A stretch of 64,000 nucleotides of DNA from Prostheceraeus crozeri (Eukaryota > Platyhelminthes > Polycladida > Euryleptidae), in assembly GCA_907163375.1 (NCBI GenBank), contig CAJQUW010014381.1, positions 186,001-250,000 on the forward strand, given 5' to 3'. The position numbers were made by a program, and so were the translations under genes. Numbering within the stretch: the stretch's first letter is position 1; every line of letters begins with the position of its first letter. Below, piece after piece: positions 32,908-43,124 of the stretch. The notes beneath the pieces are model-generated. The model had not been told where the DNA came from. It worked only from the letters and a program-made list of their open reading frames with translations, and did no database searches.

Positions 32908-33685
32908 GAACCAAAAGATCTATCATAATCTCTTCACCTCCAAAATTTATTTCTTGGCCTTTCTCATCAGTGATTCTAATGCCAATGTTGTTAATAGTTT
33001 TTCTTGTAATAGGAAAATATATTAATGTTTGAGGAAATACATTTAATCTATAACCAATGGGTACAGTAAAAGCTGGAAAACTGAATATTAAATTTGACAA
33101 TTTACCATTTATATATCCTCCTTCAATAATGTCACAATGTACAACAATTGAATTTATTTCAGTTATTTTTGGAATCTTCTCACCTAAATGATAACCTTGA
33201 CAATAAGTTTGTTTATTAAATCCTAATAGCTTTGACAATGATCTATCATGATTAAAATCAACTTGATGATTTTCGTCTAAAGTAAGAGAAAATTTATTAA
33301 CTGCCGGTTCAACTGCAAAATGTAATTGTTTCTTATCTTTAAATGGTATACCTAAATGTCTCTTAATTTCATTTGATATTGATTCAACTTCGTAAGAACC
33401 AGGAAGAAAAGTTAGTATTTTCCATGTTTTGCCTTTATCAGTAGAATATCTAAATTGACCATTCACATCTTTGATAACGTTTTGAATAGTGTTAAATGTA
33501 GAGAAACTAGTCAATGCAATTTGATAATTTTTATTTTGTTCCAAATGTAGAATGGGTTCTAAATTACAAGTGTGTGATGAAGTAGTTGTTATAATTTTTA
33601 ACGTCGTACTAAATTTTGATGAACCCAAAATCTCTGTTAGATTTTCTAAATGATTATTAATTTTGTCTAAATCTGCTGAACACAT
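32897..33685 (-). CDS. Probable penton/minor capsid protein
   Basis: 262 residues, intact, ATG in a CTAAAAAATG context. Conserved-looking core: NKNYQIALTSFSTFNTI (~50-66), FRYSTDKGKTWK (~78-89), LPGSYEVESISNEI (~94-107), then beta-rich segments with NSIVVHCDIIEGGY (~178-191) and GIRITDEKGQEINFGGEEI near the end. This pattern is one I associate with a widespread capsid-associated family in animal Polinton-like elements. A single jelly-roll penton role is inferred from size, beta content and position beside the ATPase. Confidence 0.58.
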   Translation of the reverse strand: MCSADLDKINNHLENLTEILGSSKFSTTLKIITTTSSHTCNLEPILHLEQNKNYQIALTSFSTFNTIQNVIKDVNGQFRYSTDKGKTWKILTFLPGSYEVESISNEIKRHLGIPFKDKKQLHFAVEPAVNKFSLTLDENHQVDFNHDRSLSKLLGFNKQTYCQGYHLGEKIPKITEINSIVVHCDIIEGGYINGKLSNLIFSFPAFTVPIGYRLNVFPQTLIYFPITRKTINNIGIRITDEKGQEINFGGEEIMIDLLVREV

Positions 33686-33749
33686 TTTTTAGTTAAAATT
33701 TTGAATAAATATCTTTTATAAAAAATTAGAAACAACATATTTCAACTAC

Positions 33750-33775
33750 GGGCGAAGCCCTAGAACATTCGGTTC
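33750..33775. terminator. Paired hairpin module at the end of the 277-residue gene
   Basis: GGGC-GAA-GCCC (33750-33760), then ta, then GAAC-ATTCG-GTTC (33763-33775). This is the inverted form of the 26530-26555 module. The minus-strand stop (33760-33762) lies between the two hairpins. Confidence 0.55.
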
Positions 33776-34590
33776 GTTATACTTTTATAATCCTCTTCAT
33801 TTAGAATCTTCTTTTCTAACAGTCTTTTCAATATAGCATGAATTTCATTGAAACTAGAATTATGACCTTCTTTTATCGCGGATATTAAAATATTTAATCT
33901 ATTTAGTAATTCTTGTGGATCATCTGGTAAAAATATGGTTGTTTCTGTTTCTGTTTTCTGTTTTTCAGATAAACCTTTCCCTACTTTAACTCCCGTTGAT
34001 AATAAATTTTCTAATTGTTTATAACGTCTAAGAGATTTTGCTGCACCAACTCTATCTAACATAGCTTTATATTTTATAAGATCTTCTACAGCATAATTTT
34101 TTAAGTCTGCTCCTCTTAAAAGATCAACAAAATTTCTATCTAAATTAAAAGGAGATTTATCTGGTGAAAAAATTAAACCTCGAAAAGGTTGTGGAAATAT
34201 TTCTTTTTGTCCGAGATAAAATCTAGGTATTGTTTTTCCATCTATAAATGAAATAGAATGTTCAAATTGCATAGATTTTGGTAATTTCTTATTAATGTTT
34301 GATTCTAGTAATCCATAGTCATCTAATATAGTTTTGTGCTCTGGATCTGTTATATCAATTTGTTTATCATTATTTGTACTTTCTTTTTCAAGAGTTTTAA
34401 ATGGTTTCATAGTTTTTTCAAAATCAGTTTTTACTTGCTCGGTTTGCTGCATTTTTTCAAACATATCAGATTGAATACCAGCTTTTATCATTCTATGTTG
34501 AAGATGATTTTCTTTCATAATATTTCTTTGTTTTATTAACTCTTCTAATTGTTTTATTCTTTTAAAATTATCAGCTCTAATTTTATCCAT
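33760..34590 (-). CDS. Conserved Polinton-type protein of unknown function
   Basis: 277 residues from the ATG at 34590, which has the TTAAAAATG context shared by the element's other genes; an upstream extension to 34656 exists but lacks that context. Charged, coiled-coil N-terminal half, then PRFYLGQKEIFPQPFRGLI and LLRGADLKNYAVEDLIKYK. A C-terminal domain begins IFLPDDPQELLNRLNILI and ends in a helical Leu/Lys-rich segment. I associate the C-terminal pattern with proteins found in many animal Polinton-like elements. No catalytic motif is seen; a scaffold or virion role is possible. Confidence 0.6.
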   Translation of the reverse strand: MDKIRADNFKRIKQLEELIKQRNIMKENHLQHRMIKAGIQSDMFEKMQQTEQVKTDFEKTMKPFKTLEKESTNNDKQIDITDPEHKTILDDYGLLESNINKKLPKSMQFEHSISFIDGKTIPRFYLGQKEIFPQPFRGLIFSPDKSPFNLDRNFVDLLRGADLKNYAVEDLIKYKAMLDRVGAAKSLRRYKQLENLLSTGVKVGKGLSEKQKTETETTIFLPDDPQELLNRLNILISAIKEGHNSSFNEIHAILKRLLEKKILNEEDYKSITNRMF

Positions 34591-34711
34591 TTTTAAAATA
34601 TAATATTTGAATTTTGTGGTAACATTGGAATACAGCAAAAACATTTTACTGAACAAATTATTTTTTTATTGCTTTGTTGTTTGACATCTTTTCGTTTAAA
34701 GTTTTCTCGTT

Positions 34712-35455
34712 TTAAGTTTTGTTTAATAAAGTTTTGTTTAATAAAGTTTTGTTTAATAAAGTTTTGCTTAAATTTTCGCTTAAAGTTTTTAGCTCTTCTA
34801 AAAAAATTTTATCATTTTCTTCATTAGAAATTTTACCACCAGTAAAAGTTTTACCATCACTAGAAATTTTGCCACCCTGTTTATTCTTATCATCAACTTT
34901 TTCGGTCTTTAAATGAAATGATATTTGATTTACTTCATTAGCTATTTGATCAAATTTTTCAATCTCATCTAACGTAATAACATTATCATCACATGCTCTT
35001 TGAAAGTAGTAATGTAGTTTATCATAGACTTCTTTAATATGTAAATGCTTAGTTTTTAATGATTTTCGTTTCTTAGTTATTAAAGATTTATCTAACATTG
35101 TAACAAGTGAAGATGCAAAAACACCCGTACCTGTTAAAGCTGTAGCAACTACTGGAATTACTAAAACACCTGAAGATATAACAATTGTTAAAGCACCTAA
35201 ACTTATTGTTTAGAATATGCCAATTCCTTGTGTTACATTCTTAACTTTAGTCCATCTCTTTCTTAATTTTTTATAATGCTCTAATCTTAATAATAATTGA
35301 GATTCCTTATCTTTCATATACCTAACTCTATCTTTGTGTTTTTCTTTATTCATTTTTTCAATGTTAATCTTTTCAATGTCCATTAAAGTAGAACTACGTT
35401 CATATGATAACGAAGGATATATTCTTGCGGTTTCTTCCATTTTTGTTTCTTCCAT
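34712..35455 (-). pseudogene. Membrane-segment protein of Polinton type, one in-frame stop
   Basis: Start chosen at 35455 (TTTAAAAATG context); the frame extends to 35479. A Glu/Lys-rich N-terminal part (RIYPSLSYERS, then a charged helix) is followed by an in-frame TAA at 35210-35212. The same frame continues at once into a long hydrophobic segment (LGALTIVISSGVLVIPVV and onward) and a charged C-terminal half (the frame resumes with an ATG at 35098). The single stop is the only break. Three 15-bp repeats at the very end (34717-34761) encode LLNKT units. The layout of helix, hydrophobic hairpin and helix recalls a common uncharacterised protein of animal Polinton-like elements. Function unknown. 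Confidence 0.65.
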
Positions 35456-35513
35456 TTTTAAAGAAATATTATTAGTCACATGTTATATTTAAAAACCTAA
35501 AAGATGGATAAAA

Positions 35514-35878
35514 TTCACGAATTTGAAATTCTCAACTTTTATGATTTTTGGTGTCCTGGAACGGTCATGATTTTAAGGGTGAAAATTGTAATTCTCAAAT
35601 TTTGAGATTTTGAAAAATTTGAAAAATTGGGTATTTTTAAAAACGCCCAAATTTGTGAATTTAGGTCTTCATAACCTGAAAAAGGGTTCAAATTCATGAA
35701 TTTATGTCGTTTTTTAAAATGCCATTTTTTGAAAAAATGGTACTTTTTGAATGGACTAAATTCATGTATTTAGGTCTTAAAAACCTGAAAAAGGGTCTAA
35801 ATTCATGAATTTGTCGTTTTTAAAGATACTATTTTTTTGAATTTTATGGTGTCCTGGAACGGTCTTTTGCCCATTACT
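35514..35878 (-). repeat. Right TIR of Polinton 1
   Basis: Inverted copy of 18018-18456 with one 78-bp unit fewer and a few indels (for example the missing ta in one cgacataaatt module). It ends CCATTACT before the target duplication. Confidence 0.93.
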
Positions 35879-35884
35879 TACGTT
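35879..35884. repeat. Right 6-bp target-site duplication of Polinton 1
   Basis: TACGTT directly after the terminal ...CCATTACT of the right TIR. Confidence 0.93.
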
Positions 35885-36133
35885 GGTTTGGCCACGTGGT
35901 AAGAATGGATGAGACAGAGTGGATCAGAAAAGTTATGTGGATGGAAGGAGATGGTAAAAGAGGAGCAGGAAGACAAAAGAAGACCTGGAACCAAGTGGTG
36001 AAAGATGATCGAAACGTGTGGGAGCCCAGGAAGCGGACGCCCGTGATCGACCGAATTGGAAGTTCATACTAAAGCAGTAAGCGCATAAACCACCATCTTC
36101 TGGAAAAGGACGCAAAAAGGGATGAGTGAGTGA
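35879..36133 (+). pseudogene. LINE fragment, right part and 3' end
   Basis: It begins with WFGHVVRMD and carries a GDGKRGAGRQKKTW motif, the usual C-terminus of RTE/CR1-like LINE proteins, then stops near 36070. A short 3' tail follows, ending in a gatgagtgagtga simple repeat at ~36121-36133, typical of LINE 3' ends. Confidence 0.7.
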
Positions 36134-38179
36134 AGTCATTGTCATTTTGATTCACACCATCCAATTCCACTTTAAGTTCCTTCTTTCTTTTCAAACTCGT
36201 GTGAATTAATTCCTGTCCATGCAAGATCTTCTTATCTCTTTGTATATTTCTACTGTCGAGAGCAGTCTCCAGTCGAGAGTTTCCTTTTTCTGTCTGAAGA
36301 TCAGCAACTTCGATTCCAATTAATATTTCTTTCCTTTCTTTTTCCAAGCTTTGTCGTTGGTGATAGGCAGAAGAAGCTTGCTGATCTCGTCGAAATTCAC
36401 CGTTCGCTTTTTGCATCAGCTCTACCGTTCTTCTCAACCTTGAGCAGCTCACTCGTTAGGGGCACTTTGATAGGGCCACCTCTTCGATTGATTTGAAAAA
36501 GATTTTTAAATATATTTACAGATTAATTCACACTAATGCGGCAAAAACGAAGAATATTTGAGTAGTTGAATACATAATGTAGAGCTAGAGTTACATTTCT
36601 TATTTCACTTAGCAGCAAGACGAAGTGTGCACCAAGACATACTGACACATGGTGGTGCGAAGAAGTAGCCGCAGCAGTGGAAGAAAAGAGAATGCGATTC
36701 GCGATATGCAAAGGCAAAGGAGAATGCCCGCAAGATCATTTGGCAATCTCAAGAGAGGAGAAGGAAAGAATTGGCGCAATTATTGACAAGCGAAGAGGGC
36801 AAGATGCTCAGGTGCGAAACTGTTACCTGTTTCTGATACTTCGGAGACATGTTGGATTCCGGTGGTGGAGCGAATGCACAGCTGTGACTGCGCGAATTGA
36901 GTGGCTGGGGGGGGGGGGAGAAATTCCGAGAGCTATCATCGTCCAAACCAACGGAGATGGAGAAAAGGACGTTAAACGGATAAAGCAAAAAACGGACAAG
37001 TTAACTAGGTTCACATTCTTCATGAACTGCAATGAGCAATCAGCATCTACTAAATAGTGCCATCGTGAGTACTTACTATTGAAAAATGTTCGAATATGTT
37101 CACTAATTGAATTTCATAGCTTCAAAAAAATTTCGAAACAATTAATTTCACCATTCATGTTAGCATATAATATTATGCAGACAGGCACCAAACTAAGGTT
37201 TAGGTTGATCGCCAATCTACTGAACGTCGCTGAACTTCGTAGAATAACGATTGATGATATCCTACTGAAGTTGGAAGTGAATATTTCTATCAAGTAAGAA
37301 CCAATTCCTCTTAATGATTCAACCAATGCGGAGTGGACTTTGACTTCTTCGACTGACCAACGCCGCATACCTTGTAGAATATCTTTCAGACTGTCACTTA
37401 CAAAACACGAATGCAGTTTTTATAGTGGCAATCCTTCACTTAACCAAACGGACTTTGACCGTTGTGACTCATAAAAGAACTTCCGTAAAATGTTCTCTCA
37501 GACAACTAAGCACGCCTGACACTCAAACAGAACCAAGAGTTTAATCATTGTCTTCCGAAAATCCAACATTTTTGTACATTAAGTGCTGACTTAAGCAAAG
37601 GTACACAGGTGTGCCGAATATGATTGTAATGCGTGTTTGACATGACCGAAATTGATTTTAGATCTGAAATTCTAAGGATAGCATAATACTTCAAAAATAT
37701 ACATGGAAAATATATTTCATCTAGATATCATCATTTGTGAAGAAGTTGTAGTGTTTCAAAAAACATGTCGTCTACACAGGTAGACAGGTGTGGCGATGAG
37801 GGTTAAGATGTAGCGTAGGACTTGATACAGTAATACTGCCATAGACCTATTGTTCACTAAACATGGATGCATCTGTAAAATGTACTTTTGTACTAAATGA
37901 TGGATTACATAAACATAAAAGACAGAAGAACCACAAATATTTGTTATTAAAATATGTTGTAAAATAAAAATTGTATATTGTTGTTAAAATATTTTTTAGA
38001 TAATATCGAATTCGATATATTTAGATGAATTGTTGGTCATACACGATATTTATGGGTAGGCCTAATCGCCTAATCGCACCGGAATGGGTTTTTCCAAAAT
38101 CTGATTTTTCTTCATTTTAACTGATTTTGTAGCCTACCAAATGAATGAATTTGTAAGTCAATATGTCTAATGAATTTTT
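36134..38179. other. hAT interior without recognised genes
   Basis: Contains an open stretch on the minus strand (36069-36452, 127 codons, Lys/Glu-rich with coiled-coil character) and one on the plus strand (36677-37057). Neither matches a family I know. A G-run at about 36906-36918 is present. It may be hAT internal sequence or old LINE debris. Confidence 0.4.
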
Positions 38180-38315
38180 TTAACCCATTAACGACCAACT
38201 ACGTAAAATGATCTCAAACCTGCTTGCATTACATTGCCTTGATCCAAAAGCAAACAGAATGACATTGAAAAAGATATCACATCACCGCAGAAAAATATAT
38301 TGATTTTTTTGTAAA

Positions 38316-38337
38316 TGTTCCCGTGGCGGGAACATGG
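38316..38337. repeat. piggyBac left subterminal palindrome
   Basis: ATGTTCCC-GTGGC-GGGAACAT. Related palindromes lie at about 41006-41026 (GTTCCC-GTTGT-GGGAAC) and 41353-41372 (GTTCCC-GCAGC-GGGAAC) on the right side; likely transposase binding sites. Confidence 0.75.
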
Positions 38338-38594
38338 GCGGCAGAGAGTCTGTCTATGAAAATTGCGATATTTTTTCATAACATGCAACTATGAAATATC
38401 TGGCATGATATGATGACATGTTTGATTGACTATACTTCAACTATGATAAAAAGTGTCAAGTCCATGAGATCTGCTAGAATGAAAACTCAGAATCAATCAT
38501 AGAAACCTGTATTATCAGTTTGAAATTCAAATGTAGATGATCTCAAGCGCGCCCACTAGCGAAATACAAGAAGACATAGCATACATAACTTAAG

Positions 38595-40397
38595 TCAGTA
38601 TCGATGGAACACTTCAAAACACTCATCATGCAAATTTACTCGGCACTTTGCACAACATCATCTAGAGTTCGTTTTGCATACTTTGCATATACCCTGCTTT
38701 TGTGCGGGAGCTTGATAATGCTTCACATCATCAAATCGAACCTCTGAAGGAACATTGCAAATTGCAGCAGCAGAATATGATCGCTTTCGACTGGTTTTAT
38801 ATTTCAGAAGGATGGAGCTCACGACTTCACGTCGGAAGTCCAGCAAACTTAGTTGAGCACTGTCACATGACTTATTGATGCGATAAAGAATCCAAGAGTT
38901 TTGCAAGGCCACATCCAGCATCCATGCGAATGGAGCCCACCCCCATTTCTTCATGCGAATTCAGATTATATACTTTGCAACATTTTGGTCCATTCTATCG
39001 ACGTATCCCATGCACTGGTTGTAGCAATGGAATTGGTTTGGCTGCGACACTTGAATATACTTTCGCTCAATCTTGCTCCATCTTTGTACATTTCTTGTTG
39101 GTTTGGATGAAAGACAGTTGGAGGCAATGTAGACAGCGCGGTTGTCATTCCAACCTACAACTGTTATAGTTGTCGAATCCTGTCTTGCAGTCACCTGTTT
39201 CACATGACCTCGTTCTTATTCTCAAGATCTTTGTTACCCATGATATCACACTTGCTCAATTTTTTCTTATTGATTACACCAGTTGCACTAATATCTCTTG
39301 TTCCGAGATAGGAAAGCAACCGGAATGAAGTAAAATATAGTTATCCATGTATACATGGTAGCTTTGACCTGGAGGTAAGCACTCCATTAGATTCAAAACA
39401 ACGTGCTCACCTAGTCCCCATGCTGCTGTTGTCGAGATATGCCGCCCTGTTTTAGCCCCTTGGTAGGGTTCGAATTGAATCACATACCCGTAGGCCTCTG
39501 CAAGTACCCAAACTTTATAACCTACCCTGATAGGCTTGTTGTTGATTCTTTGCTTACTTCCATGGGAGCCGTAGCAAGGAATCATGGATTCATCCACGGA
39601 TTTTGTTTCACAATTTGAAGAATACTTCAAGAACTTCTCATTGAGGTTTGTGATGAGAGGACGCAGCTTTGAAAATTTGTCACTTTTGTCTAAATTCGAG
39701 TTATCACATAAATGCAAATTTCGTAGAGTTCTTTCGAACTCATTACGTGGCATAGTGTCCGACATGGCAGCAACAATGAGATCCGGAGACAGACTCCAAT
39801 ACAATCGACGATCTGGCAATCTGTGGTACCTACTCATCAAAAGCATTGCCAAAAATAGGCGAAATTTTTCTTTTGTGATGCCAAACTCTGTGTCACTTCT
39901 CTCTCTTCGTGTGTATAACGTAAAGTCAACAATGCCTGAGATCAACATATCATCAAAGAACAATTCGATCAGAGAGAGAGAGGTGTCCCAATTTCCTCTA
40001 AGTGGTTCACTTCAGGTGTGCTCTGTGAATTCCTTGATTTGATGTCACGATTAGTCCATCTCAAATCAGTCAGTAGTGGAGGCTTTTCATCACTCAAACG
40101 TCCTCTATGAATGCTGTCGTCTTGGATGGAGTTAGTCTGCAAGGCATCGCCCAAGGACTCACTTCGTGAATCATCATCCATGGTATCAGATATTCGATCA
40201 CCGTAATTTATTCGAACGTCAGCCTCGACCAATAGCTGATTGCCGCTCAATCGATTGATGTCAAAATCGTCCTCATCTGCACTGTCTTCCTCTGAACAAT
40301 CTCCATCTCCAGGTGGCTGTATTGCTATGTCTGTACTCACAAACGACTCGTCATCTTCTAGCATTGCAACAACATCCAATTTCAATTTCTTCACCAT
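38595..40397 (-). pseudogene. piggyBac transposase, frameshifted
   Basis: Start at the ATG 40397 (MVKKLKL); upstream codons to 40454 are less likely. The acidic N-terminal region (40397-39969) precedes the core (39963-39274), which has the first catalytic Asp in SVDESMIPCYG and the second in VYMDNYILL. A later frame (39203-38961) has the third in GYVDRMDQN. The C-terminal part (38954-38595) holds KKWGWAPFAWMLDVALQNSW and a Cys-rich zinc finger (CKVC, then CCAKC and HDEC after an in-frame stop at 38658). Frameshifts near 39966, 39270 and 38957 inactivate it. It would cut and paste at TTAA. Confidence 0.87.
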
Positions 40398-41004
40398 AAT
40401 GAGATTCGCTGAACTATTCTCAAGCAGACGAGAAAATGACTTTGTAGAGCACAATGATTCAAAATAGCAACTGTCACCTCACACTATGGTAGAGAAAGAC
40501 TGTGAACTCGTCAGAAGACTGGAATACAGAAAATGTCTATGTTCAGCAGCTTTACTATGCTGTGGAAACTCCTATCTCTCAATGTATCAAAATTGTCCAA
40601 TATCCTCAGTACAATGAAGTTGTTAACAATGTGATCTGCCTGAGAATTCGGGGATTGCCCTACGACCCAATTATTGATGCAAGCGCAAGGCACAGTCAAG
40701 GGTCAGAGAGATTTGAGTGTTTCATTTACACTGTTTCGCCGTTTCTTCGGCGGAAATAGCTTTGATTTATCACACTCAAAATAGACATGCATGCACGTGT
40801 ACACTTACAACCACTTTCTGCAGCATGTAACTCACAGAAACATGAAATTTACAGTCAATCTTCGCGGAAATTTCACTCAAGTAGCCGCACGTGCAACATA
40901 AAATTACTTGCAGAGCATCAATCAAAAGAACCGACCAACTATAGACAAATTTCAAACAGAAAAAATTTGTTGTGATTTTCTAGTGCACAAGCCCCCTGAC
41001 GACC

Positions 41005-41372
41005 ATGTTCCCGTTGTGGGAACATTTTTCAAACAACTGGGAATCGAAGTAGATAATCAATTTTTCAAAAGATATGTCACCAATGGGTGGAGCATGCCAG
41101 GAGCTCACGACTCATCGGTCTGATGTGATTTGTTGGTCCAAATTTCGATTATGGAGGTATTTGATCAGCACCATTGATAATTTTGAAATGATTTTTCAAA
41201 AAAATGGATTTCTCCTTCTCCATGACGCAACTTGTTGACTATATCACCATGAAACTGTCAGACATATGTTTTTTGGATCATTGTTGTATATTTTTAGCGC
41301 CAATCTCCTTCCTATTGTGTTCTTTAATGCTCAGAATCATGTCTTAAAAGAATGTTCCCGCAGCGGGAACAT
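41005..41372. repeat. piggyBac right subterminal palindromes
   Basis: Two copies of the GTTCCC-N5-GGGAAC palindrome, one about 360 bp from the right end (near 41006) and one near 41353, adjacent to the terminal repeat. Confidence 0.72.
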
Positions 41373-41389
41373 GGTCGTTAATGGGTTAA

Positions 41390-42388
41390 AAAAATACATC
41401 GAATTATTTCCCGAATTTTTGTGACTTAAATTACATCATGAAAGCATGCATTTATCAAAGAATTAAAATTCATTCATTTAGGAAACTTTAAAACCTTTGC
41501 ATAAACTCAGCAATGGACAGCTTTGATATTCTTATCCTAAGATTGATGGACTAGAGGCTCTTTATTATTCGTCAAGGACCATCATCCTCAAATGATAGCT
41601 TGCGCTGCGATAAATGTCTTTCTCAACATTTATGATAAAACTGATGCGTAATTATATTAGACAGATGCATCAGATCGCTAGAGAAAATGAAAAGTAGAAA
41701 ACTGCGTAAGAAATTTGTAAGAATGATAGACAAGGAAAACCATAGACATGTATAAATATTGCATCAATACAACCAGGAATTTTCATAAGACAAGGTTATC
41801 ATTGTAATGTTACCATGTTACTAACTTTATCGTCGTGAAGAATTCCTTCACAATCTAAAATTGATGATGCAACTGTAATTATATACAGTAAATGTTCTGC
41901 AATCAGCACTTATTAACAAACTATGTGTATTGACACTGTACATTAGGTTACCCAAAATTAAAACGGCTTGGCTCTAGCATTGCACGGCTCGGTTCAGCTC
42001 GGCTTGAATATTTCAAAATCACATCGACTCGCGGCTCGTCAGGTTGAGCCATGTACATCTCTAACGCATACGTCAATATTCCCTTTGTAGACCCTCCTCA
42101 AAATCACATTATATTCACACCTGGGGCAAGAGATTAAGATTATTGTACCTAAGCGTATTTCATTTTAATCTACTTATTTGAATGTTACTATGAAAGTTCC
42201 AGGAATACGATAACGAGATTCAGTAGCATTTTGCAATTTACATATGACAATTTGAAGAAAAAAGGAAATAACGGAAAAATTGGTAAAAAACGAGAAATAA
42301 AGGACAATTTTCGAAAAAGCGGAAATAACGGAACTCTGGGTATCATGACTATACAAACATGTACGGGAAACTAGTCAATTCGTAAAAA
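41390..42388. other. hAT interior, A/T-rich, no gene recognised
   Basis: No coding family seen. A stretch with repeated ggctcggc/tcggctcg motifs (about 41965-42050) is a local low-complexity feature. Confidence 0.4.
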
Positions 42389-42814
42389 CTATTCGCGAAG
42401 TAGGGTAATTAGACATTGAATTGTGTCATCACTCAGTCTCAACCTTAATTTTGTCATGAACAGACCGGTCGCCGAGAATACATTTTCGGATTCAATCGAT
42501 GTTGGAGGTATAGATTGCAGGACACGATTGAGGATCATTCCTGTGTCTCGAGTTATACTGAACTGTTGTAATTCCATCACAGCCAACGATTCAAGGATAT
42601 GATTTCTTGCAGGAGGAGACTTTTCTAATGCAAACAGACTTTTCGCAGCTTTGGTTGAACCATCATCATCTGGATTATTACTTGAAACTTTTCTCTTCAA
42701 CAAATCCACACGATGCTTACTTTGAAGATGCGTGTGCATGCCTTTCGTATTTCCACCTTTGATACAGATACATTTTCCACATTCGTTGCACAAGGCACCA
42801 TCTTTCGCTTTCAC
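42389..42814 (-). pseudogene. Reduced hAT transposase: BED finger joined to dimerisation tail
   Basis: 141 codons. The N-terminus has a BED-type zinc finger (CNECGK, then H in MHTHLQSKH). The C-terminus has the hAT dimerisation motif (PPTSIESENVFSATG, then KLRLRLSDDTIQCLI). The catalytic RNase H-like core that should lie between them is missing, with about 70 residues of linker instead. Upstream in the same frame a TGA near 42828 replaces what is usually a Trp before the YF of the BED start, so the native start is probably further up. This is the hAT's own deletion-derived gene and cannot catalyse transposition. Confidence 0.75.
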
Positions 42815-43124
42815 AAAATATGTTCACGCTTGACTCATTTCGTCGATCGAGGCTTACATTAATCAAAAACTAAAGCACACGGCTACTGTCACTACGACTT
42901 TACGACTTCAGTCACTCAGAAACACTAGCACATAACAAATCAAGTCATGTTCATGTCCTCATCTGTTGCTTCACTTTGGAAAAAAAATTGATTTCAATCT
43001 CAAGATAGAGTGCGTGCATGATAATGTCGAATATCTTGGAAGCGCTGTGCACACACCGACTCGCCAGTCGCCAAGCCACAATCAATAACTCAGCTGAACA
43101 GCTGTTAAAATACTTACTTACTAC

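Larger units (their letters stand above)
18018..35878. mobile_element. Polinton 1 (Maverick/adintovirus-like), complete 17.9-kb element
   Basis: Near-identical TIRs starting AGTAATGGGC, a 6-bp TACGTT duplication, length 17,861 bp, and the Polinton gene set: adenain-type protease, retroviral-type integrase, protein-primed PolB, packaging ATPase, probable capsid and penton. Gene blocks are right-facing (18.7-20.7 kb), left-facing (20.8-25.7 kb), right-facing (25.8-31.9 kb) and left-facing (32.0-35.5 kb). The body is strongly A/T-rich compared with its flanks. Most frames are open and lesions are few, so insertion is recent in evolutionary terms. Known of the family: Polintons are virus-like elements that integrate with a retroviral-type integrase. 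Inferred: this one descends from a virion-forming ancestor. Confidence 0.95.
38184..41385. mobile_element. piggyBac element with TTAA target duplication
   Basis: The ends are 14-bp inverted repeats CCCATTAACGACCA (38184-38197) and TGGTCGTTAATGGG (41372-41385), flanked on both sides by TTAA (38180-38183; 41386-41389), the piggyBac target. Inside are a decayed transposase on the minus strand and subterminal palindromes. Length 3202 bp is normal for the family. Confidence 0.92.

Noticed and set aside
33760-34656. Longer start at 34656 for the 277-residue gene
   Set aside because: The start at 34590 has the TAAAAATG context shared by the element; the upstream extension is hydrophobic and lacks it.
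41965-42050. ggctcggc-rich patch as a regulatory site
   Set aside because: Low-complexity and not repeated at any functional position.
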